Source: an uncultured Bacteroidota bacterium
Lineage (GTDB): Bacteria; Bacteroidota; Bacteroidia; Flavobacteriales; Schleiferiaceae
Assembly: GCA_913057235.1 (NCBI GenBank)
Contig: CAJXNI010000004.1
Span: 62,001-126,000 of the forward strand
Reading direction: 5' to 3'
Length of the DNA: 64,000 nucleotides
Positions 8,066 to 16,835 of this stretch are shown piece by piece (positions within the stretch are counted from its first letter, which is position 1; each line of letters starts with the position of its first letter). Both the position numbers and the translations under genes were made by a program. The notes beneath the pieces are model-generated. The model saw only the letters and a list, made by a program, of their open reading frames with translations. It was not told where the DNA came from and did no database searches.

Positions 8066-8742
8066 AAGCTGTTCAGTAGGTTTTGCACTTCTTCATCGCA
8101 CTTTTGGGCGGTGCGTCTATTGATTTCAAAGCCCCCGTACCAGGCATAATCAAACAGCTGGCTCAATTTTTTAAAGCTGTGCAGCACGCGGGCATTTTCA
8201 ATTTCATAGCTGTACTGGTGGTTGGTTTTACCGGCCTTTACCTCAATGATACGGGCCTGGTCTAGAGCTTTTAGCACGCGCAGGTACTGGAGGCGCACGC
8301 ACAAACGCCAGTCTTGAGCCGCCCGGGCTTGGGCCAGCTCGTGGTCTAAATCACGCTTCGCTAAATTCTCTTCTTGGGCAATTACGGTAAACTGGGCCTT
8401 TTTGTTGCTTTTAAACAGCCCCATTTTGTCCATCTCAAAAAGGCGGTACAAGCCGTATAAAACCAAAGCAATGGCCAACGCATAAAATAAGTACCGCAGC
8501 CAAGAGCCGCCAATACCTTGGCCCACCAATTGCCGCCAAAAATCAGTAAGCATTAACCAAAATTTTTGCCACAGGCTAAGTTCAGGCTCTGAAAGATCTA
8601 TAGCATAGTGCAGTTCATCATCGGCTGTGAGCGCTTGCCAGGTGGAGTCTGGCACTGGGCGATAGTTTTGTGCTTTAAGCCCAAAAAAACTAAAAAGCAA
8701 CACTACCCAAAAAAGGTTTTGGAGGCGTTTTTTAATAGTCAC
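8062..8742 (-). CDS. DUF4129 domain membrane protein
   Basis: A protein of about 226 residues from the GTG at 8742. That start gives a clean signal peptide (VTIKKRLQNLFWVVLLFSFF then GLKAQ) and only an 11-base overlap with the upstream gene. Earlier ATGs at 8772 and 8781 are possible but would add a charged, proline-rich leader and a longer overlap. After a periplasmic stretch there is a membrane helix (YLFYALAIALVLYGLYRLF) and a cytosolic DUF4129 region with SYEIENARVLHSFKKLSQLF and DYAWYGGFEI. Domains of this type accompany MoxR/DUF58 modules and transglutaminase-like systems. Function unknown. Confidence 0.82.
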   Translation of the reverse strand: MTIKKRLQNLFWVVLLFSFFGLKAQNYRPVPDSTWQALTADDELHYAIDLSEPELSLWQKFWLMLTDFWRQLVGQGIGGSWLRYLFYALAIALVLYGLYRLFEMDKMGLFKSNKKAQFTVIAQEENLAKRDLDHELAQARAAQDWRLCVRLQYLRVLKALDQARIIEVKAGKTNHQYSYEIENARVLHSFKKLSQLFDYAWYGGFEINRRTAQKCDEEVQNLLNSF

Positions 8743-9601
8743 CCTCCTCGGTTTCTGGGGTGGCAGTTTCATCACTTTCAATTTCGGCCATAAGGCCCTT
8801 TGATTCTTTTTCTTCTACCAAAGATCCCATGTAAAAGGTGAGGCCGCTGTACAAAATGCTGTAGCCTAAAAAGGTTCCCGCTGCTGAGAAGATAGCCACC
8901 AACACATACTTCCAGGTAGAGAAATCATCGGCTGATATTTCGTTGCCCCTGTAAGCACTAAAAAGAGCGTCTGCGCCAAAAAACAAGACGGCCGGAGTGG
9001 TAAACACCAGTGCCACGGCATACATGATTATCAAAAGCACAATACCCAGCCCGAAACTGCGCCACCAGTTGTCCTTTACCATGGTACTGCTTCGTGAAAA
9101 ACTATCAAGCGCTATGTTTTCTGTTACCAAAAAAGGCATGATAAGCATAAAACGCACCGCTAGGTAAATGCCGGGTAGTAGTAAAAATATAAAACCCACC
9201 CCCACGGCCAAGCCGTACAGAATAGAGACACCAATAGCACTGCCTAAATGGCTCATGGTTTCGCGCCAAACATCGGCTGTAGCCACTTCTGTACCCTCTG
9301 CTTGTTGGTAGAGTTTGATGTAGCTAATAACCGCCAGGCCTAAAATCAAGGTGAAAAGCCCATTACTCAGATTTATAAGAATGACACCTAAACTGCTACT
9401 TCCGGCCAGCGACTCTTCTAAATTACCCATGCCAAAAGCGGCTTCTGCAATTACGTACACCAGCGCAAAGGGGCCAGCCACTCTTAGCATAGCCGTCAAG
9501 AATGGCTTGGAGTTTAAGCGTAAAAAAGAAAAGGCCGCATTCAGCGTATCGCCCAGGTCTCTTTTCTGGTAGAGTTTAATCTTAGGGTTGTAGGATTCCA
9601 T
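8732..9601 (-). CDS. Polytopic membrane protein of the MoxR cluster
   Basis: A 289-residue protein from the ATG at 9601 (MESYNPKIKLYQKRDLGDTL); a longer frame to 9664 exists but would overlap spoIIM by over 80 bases. A short N-terminal region is followed by about six hydrophobic segments with glycine-rich turns and an acidic C-terminal tail (ESDETATPETEEGDY). It resembles the glycerophosphoryl diester phosphodiesterase membrane-domain type of polytopic proteins, but I cannot name a family firmly. Its place between spoIIM and the DUF4129 gene suggests a membrane component of the same system. Confidence 0.75.
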   Translation of the reverse strand: MESYNPKIKLYQKRDLGDTLNAAFSFLRLNSKPFLTAMLRVAGPFALVYVIAEAAFGMGNLEESLAGSSSLGVILINLSNGLFTLILGLAVISYIKLYQQAEGTEVATADVWRETMSHLGSAIGVSILYGLAVGVGFIFLLLPGIYLAVRFMLIMPFLVTENIALDSFSRSSTMVKDNWWRSFGLGIVLLIIMYAVALVFTTPAVLFFGADALFSAYRGNEISADDFSTWKYVLVAIFSAAGTFLGYSILYSGLTFYMGSLVEEKESKGLMAEIESDETATPETEEGDY

Positions 9602-10547
9602 GTTGTTTGAGTTTGATGGGATAAAAGATGAAGTAAAAAAATATGGCGGCCGCTGATATTCCAATAATGGACAGTTTAAGGGCTATGAGCATATCCGTTT
9701 GCCGAGTAACAAAGCCTTCTAAAAAACCAGCGGTTATAAAAACCGGTACCAAACTTATTATAAGTTTTACAGCGTCTTGAGCCGCTTTGGTGAAGGACTC
9801 CTTTCGGGGATAGCTTCCTGGAAATACCCAGCCATTGCCTAAAATCATGCCGGCTGCCCCAGCTATAACTATGGCCGAAATCTCCAGGGTGCCGTGGATC
9901 CAGATGGTGAGAAAGGAAGTTAGAAATAAGCCCTTTTGGTAAAAGAAAAACTGAAAAGCGCCCACCATTATTCCATTGTAGAAAAGAATAAGACCAGAAC
10001 CTACTGCGGTAAGTATGCCAAAGGCAAAGGCTATAAATGAAACTTTTATGTTATTGAGGGTAATCGCTAAAAACATGGTGGTTTCTTCCATATTTTTATA
10101 CACAGCCATGGGGTCTTCGTTGGCAATGTTCTCTTCCGTCATGTTTACGTAATCATCTCCCAAAATGAGCCGCACGTAGCTAGGGTCATGGGCCGCACTT
10201 AAAGCTCCAATGGCCATGCAAATAGCAAAAATTAAAAAGGAGTAATACAGCTGCCTGCGGTGCCGGTAGGCCACTTGCGGCACTTGCAGGGCCCAAAAAT
10301 CACTGAACTGCTTCCAGGAACTTTTTTGATTTCTAAAAACCTGCTTGTGTATCTTGCCAGCCAAATTATGTAGGTAAGCGGTGATTTCGGCCTGGGGGAA
10401 ATGCGTTTCTGCGTAGGCCACATCATCGGTGAGTTGTAAGTAAAGCGCTTTAAGTGTGTCGGGGTCTTTGCCCGATGGGTTTTTTAAGCTTTGCTCAAAC
10501 TCTTGCCAGCGTTTTAAATTGGCGTTAATAAAGGCCGCTTGGGTCAT
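9582..10547 (-). CDS. Stage II sporulation protein M-like (SpoIIM/DUF95) membrane protein
   Basis: A 321-residue protein from the ATG at 10547 (MTQAAFINANLKRWQEFEQS); the longer frame to 10610 would run into the divergent gene's start. A helical cytosolic N-terminus is followed by about five membrane helices, including the family motif region FLTIWIHGTLEISAIVIAGA. In sporulating Firmicutes SpoIIM acts in peptidoglycan remodelling during engulfment. In non-sporulating Bacteroidota the family is membrane-bound, of unknown role, and usually next to RDD and MoxR/DUF58 genes, as here. It is the first gene of the leftward cluster, divergent from the RDD gene by 37 bases. Confidence 0.87.
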   Translation of the reverse strand: MTQAAFINANLKRWQEFEQSLKNPSGKDPDTLKALYLQLTDDVAYAETHFPQAEITAYLHNLAGKIHKQVFRNQKSSWKQFSDFWALQVPQVAYRHRRQLYYSFLIFAICMAIGALSAAHDPSYVRLILGDDYVNMTEENIANEDPMAVYKNMEETTMFLAITLNNIKVSFIAFAFGILTAVGSGLILFYNGIMVGAFQFFFYQKGLFLTSFLTIWIHGTLEISAIVIAGAAGMILGNGWVFPGSYPRKESFTKAAQDAVKLIISLVPVFITAGFLEGFVTRQTDMLIALKLSIIGISAAAIFFYFIFYPIKLKQHGILQP

Positions 10548-10584
10548 GCAACAGGTATAATTAGCAAGCCGAAAAATAGTAAAT
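10548..10584. promoter_or_regulatory. Divergent promoter region spoIIM / RDD gene
   Basis: Only 37 bases separate the two divergent start codons. On the minus strand TATTTTTC at about 10571-10578 matches the TAnnTTTG -7 box at seven of eight positions. The two starts are so close that control must be shared. No -33 element is convincing. Confidence 0.35.
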
Positions 10585-11331
10585 ATGAGTACCATTGGTA
10601 TACACACCACCCAAAATATTGCGTTAAAGCAAAATTTAGCCTCAGTGGGCCAGCGATTGCTCGCCTTTTCACTAGATTGGTTAATAATGAGTGCCTACCT
10701 TTTTGTAGTGAACTACCTCATTTTGGCGCGCAACAACATAAATGCCCCGGCCGCTTACATTATTACCCTAATTCCTGCTTTACTCTACATACCTATAATG
10801 GAAATTTTAGCCCAGGGCCAAACCTTAGGTAAACGCACCCTGGGTATACGGGTGGTTAAAACCGATGGCAGTGCACCCGGAATAAGCGCCTATCTTTTAC
10901 GCTGGTTATTAGGCTTTGTAGATTTTTACCTGGGCATGGGTGGCTTGGCCATTATTCTCATAATCTTCACCCGCAAAGGGCAGCGCCTGGGCGATTTAGC
11001 CGCAGGCACCACGGTAGTACAAGAAGGGCAAAAGCTTAACACCCTGGCTGAAAACCAAACGGCTATTGGGCAGATTCCCCAAGATTACCAACCGCAATTT
11101 AGCCAGGTTTTTAAATTGAACGACCGTGATTTTGAATTGATTCACCGCAGCCTGCGGGCTTTTAGAAATGACGGCAACCGCCAGCCCATCTATGCGCTGC
11201 AGAAAAAATTAGAACAAAAAATGCAGCTGGAACCTACCCAAATGCATCCCATTGCTTTTTTAGAAACACTGCTTAGAGACTACACCTATTACAGTAAGAA
11301 GCAAGCCGAAAAAGAAGGTTTTAAAGCCTAG
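10585..11331 (+). CDS. RDD family membrane protein
   Basis: A 248-residue protein with three or four membrane helices in the N-terminal 150 residues. It has a variant of the RDD signature (QRLLAFSLDWLIMSAYLF) and the family motif GQTLGKRTLGIRVVKTDG, followed by RKGQRLGDLAAGTTVV. A soluble tail of about 90 residues follows. RDD proteins are small integral membrane proteins, some proposed to be transporters; the substrate is unknown. It is divergent from the SpoIIM/MoxR cluster, with which this family often associates. The next gene starts 2 bases downstream. Confidence 0.9.
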   Translation: MSTIGIHTTQNIALKQNLASVGQRLLAFSLDWLIMSAYLFVVNYLILARNNINAPAAYIITLIPALLYIPIMEILAQGQTLGKRTLGIRVVKTDGSAPGISAYLLRWLLGFVDFYLGMGGLAIILIIFTRKGQRLGDLAAGTTVVQEGQKLNTLAENQTAIGQIPQDYQPQFSQVFKLNDRDFELIHRSLRAFRNDGNRQPIYALQKKLEQKMQLEPTQMHPIAFLETLLRDYTYYSKKQAEKEGFKA

Positions 11332-11333
11332 TC

Positions 11334-12722
11334 ATGCAATTAGCTTGGCGAAACTTAAATAAGCCAGAGGTTCTGGTACACCTCATTTTTGCAGTGCTTT
11401 TGGTGTTGGCCGGGCTTTTTTATGAAGAACGTTTGGTAGCTGACTCTGGCTATTATGTCTTTAGAGTCATCAACAACCAATCATTTTGGGTTGAGCATGA
11501 CCGCTACATTTTAGCCCTGTCGCAAATAGCACCTTGGGTAGGTGTCCACTTAGGCCTCTCATTAAAAGCCATTCTGGTGCTTCACTCCTTAGGGCACGTG
11601 CTCTTTTTTTACTCCGTGTACTGGATAGCACGTTACCTTTTGAAATTTAAACCGGCTGGGCCTTTACTACTCTTGCTGCAGCTTTTGGGTATACAGGAAG
11701 GCTTTTTTGTACCCATGTTTGAATTATACTATGCGGCCGGCCTATGCGTATTGCTTCTGGCTATTTGGCGTCATCCGCAAAAGCGTCTCCATTATTGGGC
11801 ATTACCTCCAATAGCCTTTTTTATACTCACCAGCCACTTTTATGCCTATATAATGCTAGGGCTACTCATAGCATTACAATTTGCCGAAAATGGCTGGAGT
11901 CAGCGTAAGCAATACTTGCTGCTTTTGACGGTTATGGCAGGGGTAAGTGTTTTAAAGAAATTCAATGTTACCCCTTATGAAGAAGGTAAAATCAATGCTT
12001 TTATAAGCACCCTAAAGCACGCTCAGTATGGTTGGAGTTACCTCAAAAACCTGGCAGCATTTTTAAGCCAGCACTATCTGGCCTTGCTGCTAGTATTATT
12101 CGCAAGCTTGGGTATGCTGCTCAAGGCTAAAAAGTGGCAACAACCCATTCTGATTTTAGGGTCCTTTTTAGCCACCTTGGTTTTAGTCAACATTTCGCAT
12201 TATGGTTTTGAAACTTCGCGCTACCAAGAACAGGTCTATTTTACGCTATCCTTTATAGTGGCCCTACCCTTTGCGCTTAGCTTTTTTAAGGGGCAAAAAG
12301 CAAGCAAAGCACCTTTTGGACTCTGGCTGCTGCTACTTTTGGTAATAAGCTATCAAATAAGCGGCATACTAAAGACCAGCGGTAAATTCACCGGAAGGAT
12401 GCAGGAAATGCAAAGTCTTATTTCACAAGCCCGCTTACAAACAGGCACAAAGTTTAGCGTAGCAGAAGATTACTTACAGTATGACCCTAATTGGTCGTAT
12501 CCTCTGGAAACCCTGCTTTTTTCCTCTCAAAATGGCCCTGAACACAGCCTAACTATTTGCACCCAAACTGATTACACCTTTGGTGAAAACCCCAAGCGCT
12601 TAACAGACCCCAACACCTATCTTTTCAGGCGTTGGGAGGTGTATCCGCTGCAGCGTTTAAACCCTACTTATTTTAGGCTTAAAGCCGATATTTACAATGG
12701 GCTTAGGCAAGCGCAACAATAA
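11334..12722 (+). CDS. Polytopic membrane protein of unknown function
   Basis: A 462-residue protein with about ten to twelve hydrophobic helices and a soluble C-terminus of about 100 residues. The loop after helix 1 (ADSGYYVFRVINNQSFWVEH, about 36-55) has an acidic residue followed by aromatic residues, reminiscent of the first periplasmic loop of GT-C glycosyltransferases, but no firm family is recognised. It sits 2 bases after the RDD gene, so the two are probably cotranscribed. A terminator-like hairpin follows. Involvement in envelope glycan transfer is only a suggestion. Confidence 0.7.
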   Translation: MQLAWRNLNKPEVLVHLIFAVLLVLAGLFYEERLVADSGYYVFRVINNQSFWVEHDRYILALSQIAPWVGVHLGLSLKAILVLHSLGHVLFFYSVYWIARYLLKFKPAGPLLLLLQLLGIQEGFFVPMFELYYAAGLCVLLLAIWRHPQKRLHYWALPPIAFFILTSHFYAYIMLGLLIALQFAENGWSQRKQYLLLLTVMAGVSVLKKFNVTPYEEGKINAFISTLKHAQYGWSYLKNLAAFLSQHYLALLLVLFASLGMLLKAKKWQQPILILGSFLATLVLVNISHYGFETSRYQEQVYFTLSFIVALPFALSFFKGQKASKAPFGLWLLLLLVISYQISGILKTSGKFTGRMQEMQSLISQARLQTGTKFSVAEDYLQYDPNWSYPLETLLFSSQNGPEHSLTICTQTDYTFGENPKRLTDPNTYLFRRWEVYPLQRLNPTYFRLKADIYNGLRQAQQ

Positions 12723-12740
12723 TTTTAAAGAGGCTCTTGC

Positions 12741-12774
12741 AAGGCAGGTTCTCTTTTGGAAAACCTTGCCTTTT
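12741..12774 (+). terminator. Probable terminator after the 11334 membrane protein gene
   Basis: AAGGCAGGTT (12741-12750) pairs with AACCTTGCCTT (12762-12772) with one bulge and an 11-base loop, followed by TT. The U tract is short, so strength is uncertain. Confidence 0.5.
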
Positions 12775-12833
12775 CCAATAATTGTTGATGCTCTTTTGAA
12801 AACAACCATTTTTTAAAGACAGTCTCTTTTCCT

Positions 12834-12847
12834 GTTCGAAAACGAAC
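12834..12847. promoter_or_regulatory. Palindrome upstream of the S46 peptidase gene
   Basis: GTTCGAAAACGAAC is a perfect 5-bp inverted repeat around AAAA, 60 bases before the peptidase start. TATATTCG at about 12879-12886 is a weak -7 candidate downstream of it. It could be an operator. Confidence 0.3.
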
Positions 12848-12907
12848 GGTTTATCCCGCTTAAGCGCCTTGTATATTTTATATTCGCACTTCTTAAAACA
12901 AATATTG

Positions 12908-15193
12908 ATGAAGAAGATACTTTCCTTTTTACTTATTTCGGCCTTAAGCCTACCCGCTATGGCTAATGAAGGCATGTGGCTACCCATGCTTTTAGGGCGC
13001 AATATGGAAGACATGAAGGCCCACGGCCTGCAACTGAGTGCTGAAGATATTTACAGCATTAACAACGGTAGCCTTAAAGACGCTATTGTTTCATTTGGTG
13101 GTTTTTGTACCGGTGAAATTATTTCCGATCAAGGTCTTATTCTTACCAACCACCACTGCGGTTTTGACGCCATTCAGACCCACTCTACCCCCAAGAATAA
13201 CTACCTTAACGATGGCTTTTGGGCGCGTGAACTCTCTGAAGAAATTCCTAATGAAGGACTTTTTGTGCGCTTTTTAGTGCGCATGGAAGACGTTACCGAC
13301 TTGGTTTTAGACGAGTTAAATGACCAGATGTCTGAAGAAGAGCGCGCAAAGGCCATTGCAGCAGTAAGCAAACAAATTGCCGATGACGCCACCAAAGATA
13401 ACGCCTATGAGGCCAACGTAAAAAGCTTTTACCACGGCAATGAATTTTACCTTTTTGTGTACGAAAAGTACAATGACGTGCGCTTGGTAGGGGCTCCGCC
13501 CAGCTCAATAGGAAAATTTGGTGGCGATACCGATAATTGGATGTGGCCCCGCCACACCGGTGATTTCTCGCTTTTTAGAGTATATGCCGGGCCCAACAAT
13601 CAGCCAGCCAATTATGCAGAAGAAAATGTACCCTTAAAGCCTAAGCACCACCTTCCCATTTCAATCAATGGCGTAAAAGAAGGTGATTTTACCATGGTAA
13701 TGGGCTACCCCGGTAGTACTGACCGTTATTTAAGCAGCCATGGAGTGGAGCAGGCCATTAGCACCTACAATCCCACCGTGGTTAAAATCAGAGACAAGAA
13801 GTTGGCCATCATGAAAAAGTACATGGATCAAAGCGATGTAACACGCATCCAATATGCCAGCAAATATGCCCAAACTGCCAACTACTGGAAATACTTTATC
13901 GGGCAAACCGAGCAATTAAAAGGCAATAAGGTTTTTGGTGCTAAAAAGGCAATTGAAGATGAATTTGCTGCCTGGGTGTCGCAAAGCCCCGAGCGTAAAG
14001 CTAAATATGGCGAAACGCTGAACCTCTTAAAAGAAGGTTACGCTGAAAAAGACGACTATGTGGCCAGTAAAGTATTTGTGATGGAAGCGGGTATACGGGG
14101 TGTTGAATTACCACTCTTTGCTTTTCGCATGAATCGTTTATTAAGAGCCTATGTAGACGCAGCCGAAAAAATGGAGGAAGAGCTGGATGAGGCTGAAACT
14201 GATTCAGCCGAAGAAGCCATTACCAGCCAATACCAAATGCGTATGGAGCAAATCAAGGGCGCTGTTTTTGGTTATGCGGCTGAATTCTACAAAGATTACA
14301 ACGCCAATTTAGATCAGGAGTTAATGGGAGCCTTATTTCAGATGTACTACAATCAGGTGCCTCAAAATCAACAACCTGAGTTTATGGTGGAAGCGGGTGA
14401 CGATTACAAAGGTGATTTTGGTGAGTACGCTGAGGAGGTTTTTGAAGAGACCATGCTCATAGACAGTGCAAGCCTGGCCGAGTTTTTTGAAGATCCGGAG
14501 CGCGATGATCTGGAAGAAGACCCAGCTATTATTGCCGGTAACTCTATTATTAAAAGGTATCGCGGTAACGCAGATGCCTACAAAGAAACCGAAGCCAAAC
14601 TGGAGAAAGGTTACCGCTTGTTAACTGCAGGCCTGCGTGAAATGAATCCAGATGTAAACTACTCAGCCGATGCCAATAGTACCATGCGCCTAACCTATGG
14701 AACCGTAGGCAGCTATGAGCCTAAAGACGGGGTGCACTATAATTACTACACCACTGCTGAAGGTATTTTACAGAAAATGGATAATGATGATCCTGAATTT
14801 GTAGTGCCTGAGCGTTTAGAAATGCTTATTAAAAAAGGTAATTACGGCCGCTACGCCAATGAGAAAGGCGAGTTGCCGGTGTGCTTTATTCACAACACTG
14901 ATATTACGGGCGGTAACAGCGGAAGCCCCGTGATAAATGGAAGGGGTGAACTCATAGGCACGGCCTTTGACGGTAATTGGGAGGCCATGAGTGGCGATAT
15001 TTTCTTTGAAGAAGAGTTGCAGCGCACCATTTCAGTAGATGCCCGTTACATCTTGTTTGTAATTGAGCAATACGCCATGGCTTACAACCTTATAAAGGAG
15101 CTGGACATTGTAGACAATGATCCGCCCAAAACCGCCAAACAAAAGGCGGCTGAAAAGCAAGAAGAGAAGCCTCAGGAGGTAATGGCTGAGTAA
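12908..15193 (+). CDS. S46 family dipeptidyl-peptidase, DPP7 type
   Basis: A 761-residue secreted serine exopeptidase from the ATG at 12908, which gives a signal peptide (MKKILSFLLISALSLPAMA); the upstream ATG at 12869 adds an unlikely leader. The chymotrypsin-like triad is visible: His in LTNHHCGFDAIQ, Asp in FGGDTDNWMWPRHTGD and Ser in TGGNSGSPVING. The specificity loop reads FDGNWEAMSGDI. In this family Gly at that position marks DPP7 (hydrophobic P1), whereas Arg marks DPP11 (acidic P1). The enzyme releases dipeptides from peptide N-termini in the periplasm, feeding peptide catabolism. It is monocistronic, with a terminator after it. Confidence 0.95.
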   Translation: MKKILSFLLISALSLPAMANEGMWLPMLLGRNMEDMKAHGLQLSAEDIYSINNGSLKDAIVSFGGFCTGEIISDQGLILTNHHCGFDAIQTHSTPKNNYLNDGFWARELSEEIPNEGLFVRFLVRMEDVTDLVLDELNDQMSEEERAKAIAAVSKQIADDATKDNAYEANVKSFYHGNEFYLFVYEKYNDVRLVGAPPSSIGKFGGDTDNWMWPRHTGDFSLFRVYAGPNNQPANYAEENVPLKPKHHLPISINGVKEGDFTMVMGYPGSTDRYLSSHGVEQAISTYNPTVVKIRDKKLAIMKKYMDQSDVTRIQYASKYAQTANYWKYFIGQTEQLKGNKVFGAKKAIEDEFAAWVSQSPERKAKYGETLNLLKEGYAEKDDYVASKVFVMEAGIRGVELPLFAFRMNRLLRAYVDAAEKMEEELDEAETDSAEEAITSQYQMRMEQIKGAVFGYAAEFYKDYNANLDQELMGALFQMYYNQVPQNQQPEFMVEAGDDYKGDFGEYAEEVFEETMLIDSASLAEFFEDPERDDLEEDPAIIAGNSIIKRYRGNADAYKETEAKLEKGYRLLTAGLREMNPDVNYSADANSTMRLTYGTVGSYEPKDGVHYNYYTTAEGILQKMDNDDPEFVVPERLEMLIKKGNYGRYANEKGELPVCFIHNTDITGGNSGSPVINGRGELIGTAFDGNWEAMSGDIFFEEELQRTISVDARYILFVIEQYAMAYNLIKELDIVDNDPPKTAKQKAAEKQEEKPQEVMAE

Positions 15194-15215
15194 GTCTTTG
15201 CCTTAATTGTACAGG

Positions 15216-15258
15216 AAAGCTGTCTTAGAGCTCAGGGCTTTAAGGCAGCTTTTTTTTA
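15216..15258 (+). terminator. Intrinsic terminator of the S46 peptidase gene
   Basis: AAAGCTGTCTTA pairs with TAAGGCAGCTTT (12 pairs including one G-U) around a 16-base loop, and the descending arm runs into TTTTTTTT. It begins about 22 bases after the peptidase stop codon. Confidence 0.85.
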
Positions 15259-15280
15259 TATTAACCCACTCATTTCAGCT

Positions 15281-16762
15281 ATGGTAAAAATTTCTTGGGT
15301 GTTTGTAGGAGCAATGTTGTGGGCGCTTGTCAGCGGATGCGAAGAACCCGAAAAAAACCTAGAAAATCCTAGCCAGGAATTGGGCACCCGGTTTAAAGGG
15401 CCCCAGGTAGAAATAGACATGGCTGAGATACGGGCTCGTGACACGCTCAAAGCCATTGCTATTTACAACAGTACCGAGTATTTCCTCTACAGGGGGCAGC
15501 CCATGGGCTTTGAGTATGAGCTTTTAAAGGAGCTGGCCGAAGATTTGGATCTGAAACTGGAGATGGTGGTAGCCCAAAATGTAAATGAGCTTTTTGACTT
15601 ACTAAACAGTGGCCGAGGCGATATTATTGCCAGCGGGCTCACCATTACGGAGCCCCGCAGAGAAATTGTTGACTTTACCAATTACCACTATGTAACGCAC
15701 CAGGCGCTGGTGCAACGCAAACCCGATAATTGGCGAAGACTACCCGGTTACAAACTAGACAAGCTTTTGGTTGATGATGTAATTGAACTGCTCGGTGACA
15801 CCGTTCACGTGCATAAGCAATCTTCTTACTATGAGCGTTTGCAAAACTTACAGCAAGAAATTGGGGGCCGCATTTTTATTGACACCAACGTAGGTGATGC
15901 CAATTCAGATGATCTGATTAAAAAGGTGGTAGACGGGCGCATCAAATTCACCGTTACCGATTACAATCTAGCGGCCATCAATAAAACCTACTACCCCATT
16001 TTAGATATTGAAACACCCATTAGCTTCTCACAGCGCATTGCCTGGGCCGTACGTAAAAACTCACCTCAGCTGCTAGACACCGTAAACCAGTGGGTTGACG
16101 CTGTGCGTAAAAAAGACCTGTATTACATTCTTTACAACAAGTATTTTAAAAACAAAAAAAGTTTTAAGCGCAGGGTGCGCAGTGAGTTTTTCAGCCGCAC
16201 CAGTGGTAAAATCTCTCCCTATGACAGTCTAATTAAGTTACAAGCCCAAAAACTCAATTGGGATTGGCGCCTGCTGGCCTCGCTGGTTTATCAAGAATCG
16301 CGTTTTGACCCCAAGGCTAAAAGCTGGGCCGGTGCCCAGGGGCTGATGCAGATGATGCCCAGCACCGCTCGGGAGTTGGGCGTGCAAAACCCTACCATAC
16401 CTAGTGAGAATTTGGCGGGAGGCACCAAATACCTCGCACAGATTTACGCTAAGTTTGACAATATTCCAGATAGTGCACAGCGTGTTAAATTCACTATGGC
16501 CAGCTACAACTGCGGTTACGGCCATTTACTGGATGCTCAGCGCCTTACTAAAAAATACGGTGGAGATCCCTTGCGTTACGATAACAATGTGGCGGACTTT
16601 CTCCGAAAAATGGGCTCAGCAAAGTATTACACAGACCCCATTGTGCGCTATGGATACGTGCGAGGCGAGGAACCCTATCGCTATGTGCGCGATATTTTTC
16701 TGCGCTACTTCCACTACACCCAATTGCTGAAAGAGCCGGCCGATAGCCTAGCTATGCCTTGA
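15281..16762 (+). CDS. mltF: MltF-like lytic transglycosylase lipoprotein
   Basis: A 493-residue lipoprotein with lipobox LVSGC (Cys about 20). An SBP_bac_3-like binding domain covers about 50-290 (AIYNSTEYFLYRGQPMGFEY, DIIASGLTITEPRREIVDFT). The SLT catalytic domain covers about 320-470, with the general acid Glu in QESRFDPKAKSWAGAQGLMQ and the downstream MASYNCGYGH. This is the MltF layout: the binding-protein domain is thought to regulate cleavage of peptidoglycan glycan strands to 1,6-anhydro ends. It stands alone between a terminator and the pdeM-like gene. Confidence 0.92.
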   Translation: MVKISWVFVGAMLWALVSGCEEPEKNLENPSQELGTRFKGPQVEIDMAEIRARDTLKAIAIYNSTEYFLYRGQPMGFEYELLKELAEDLDLKLEMVVAQNVNELFDLLNSGRGDIIASGLTITEPRREIVDFTNYHYVTHQALVQRKPDNWRRLPGYKLDKLLVDDVIELLGDTVHVHKQSSYYERLQNLQQEIGGRIFIDTNVGDANSDDLIKKVVDGRIKFTVTDYNLAAINKTYYPILDIETPISFSQRIAWAVRKNSPQLLDTVNQWVDAVRKKDLYYILYNKYFKNKKSFKRRVRSEFFSRTSGKISPYDSLIKLQAQKLNWDWRLLASLVYQESRFDPKAKSWAGAQGLMQMMPSTARELGVQNPTIPSENLAGGTKYLAQIYAKFDNIPDSAQRVKFTMASYNCGYGHLLDAQRLTKKYGGDPLRYDNNVADFLRKMGSAKYYTDPIVRYGYVRGEEPYRYVRDIFLRYFHYTQLLKEPADSLAMP

Positions 16763-16835
16763 TTCCCAAAGGTTCATTTACAGCCTAAAAATCAAACTTG
16801 GTTTTAAACCGAAAGCAAGCCAATTTTGCCCACTC

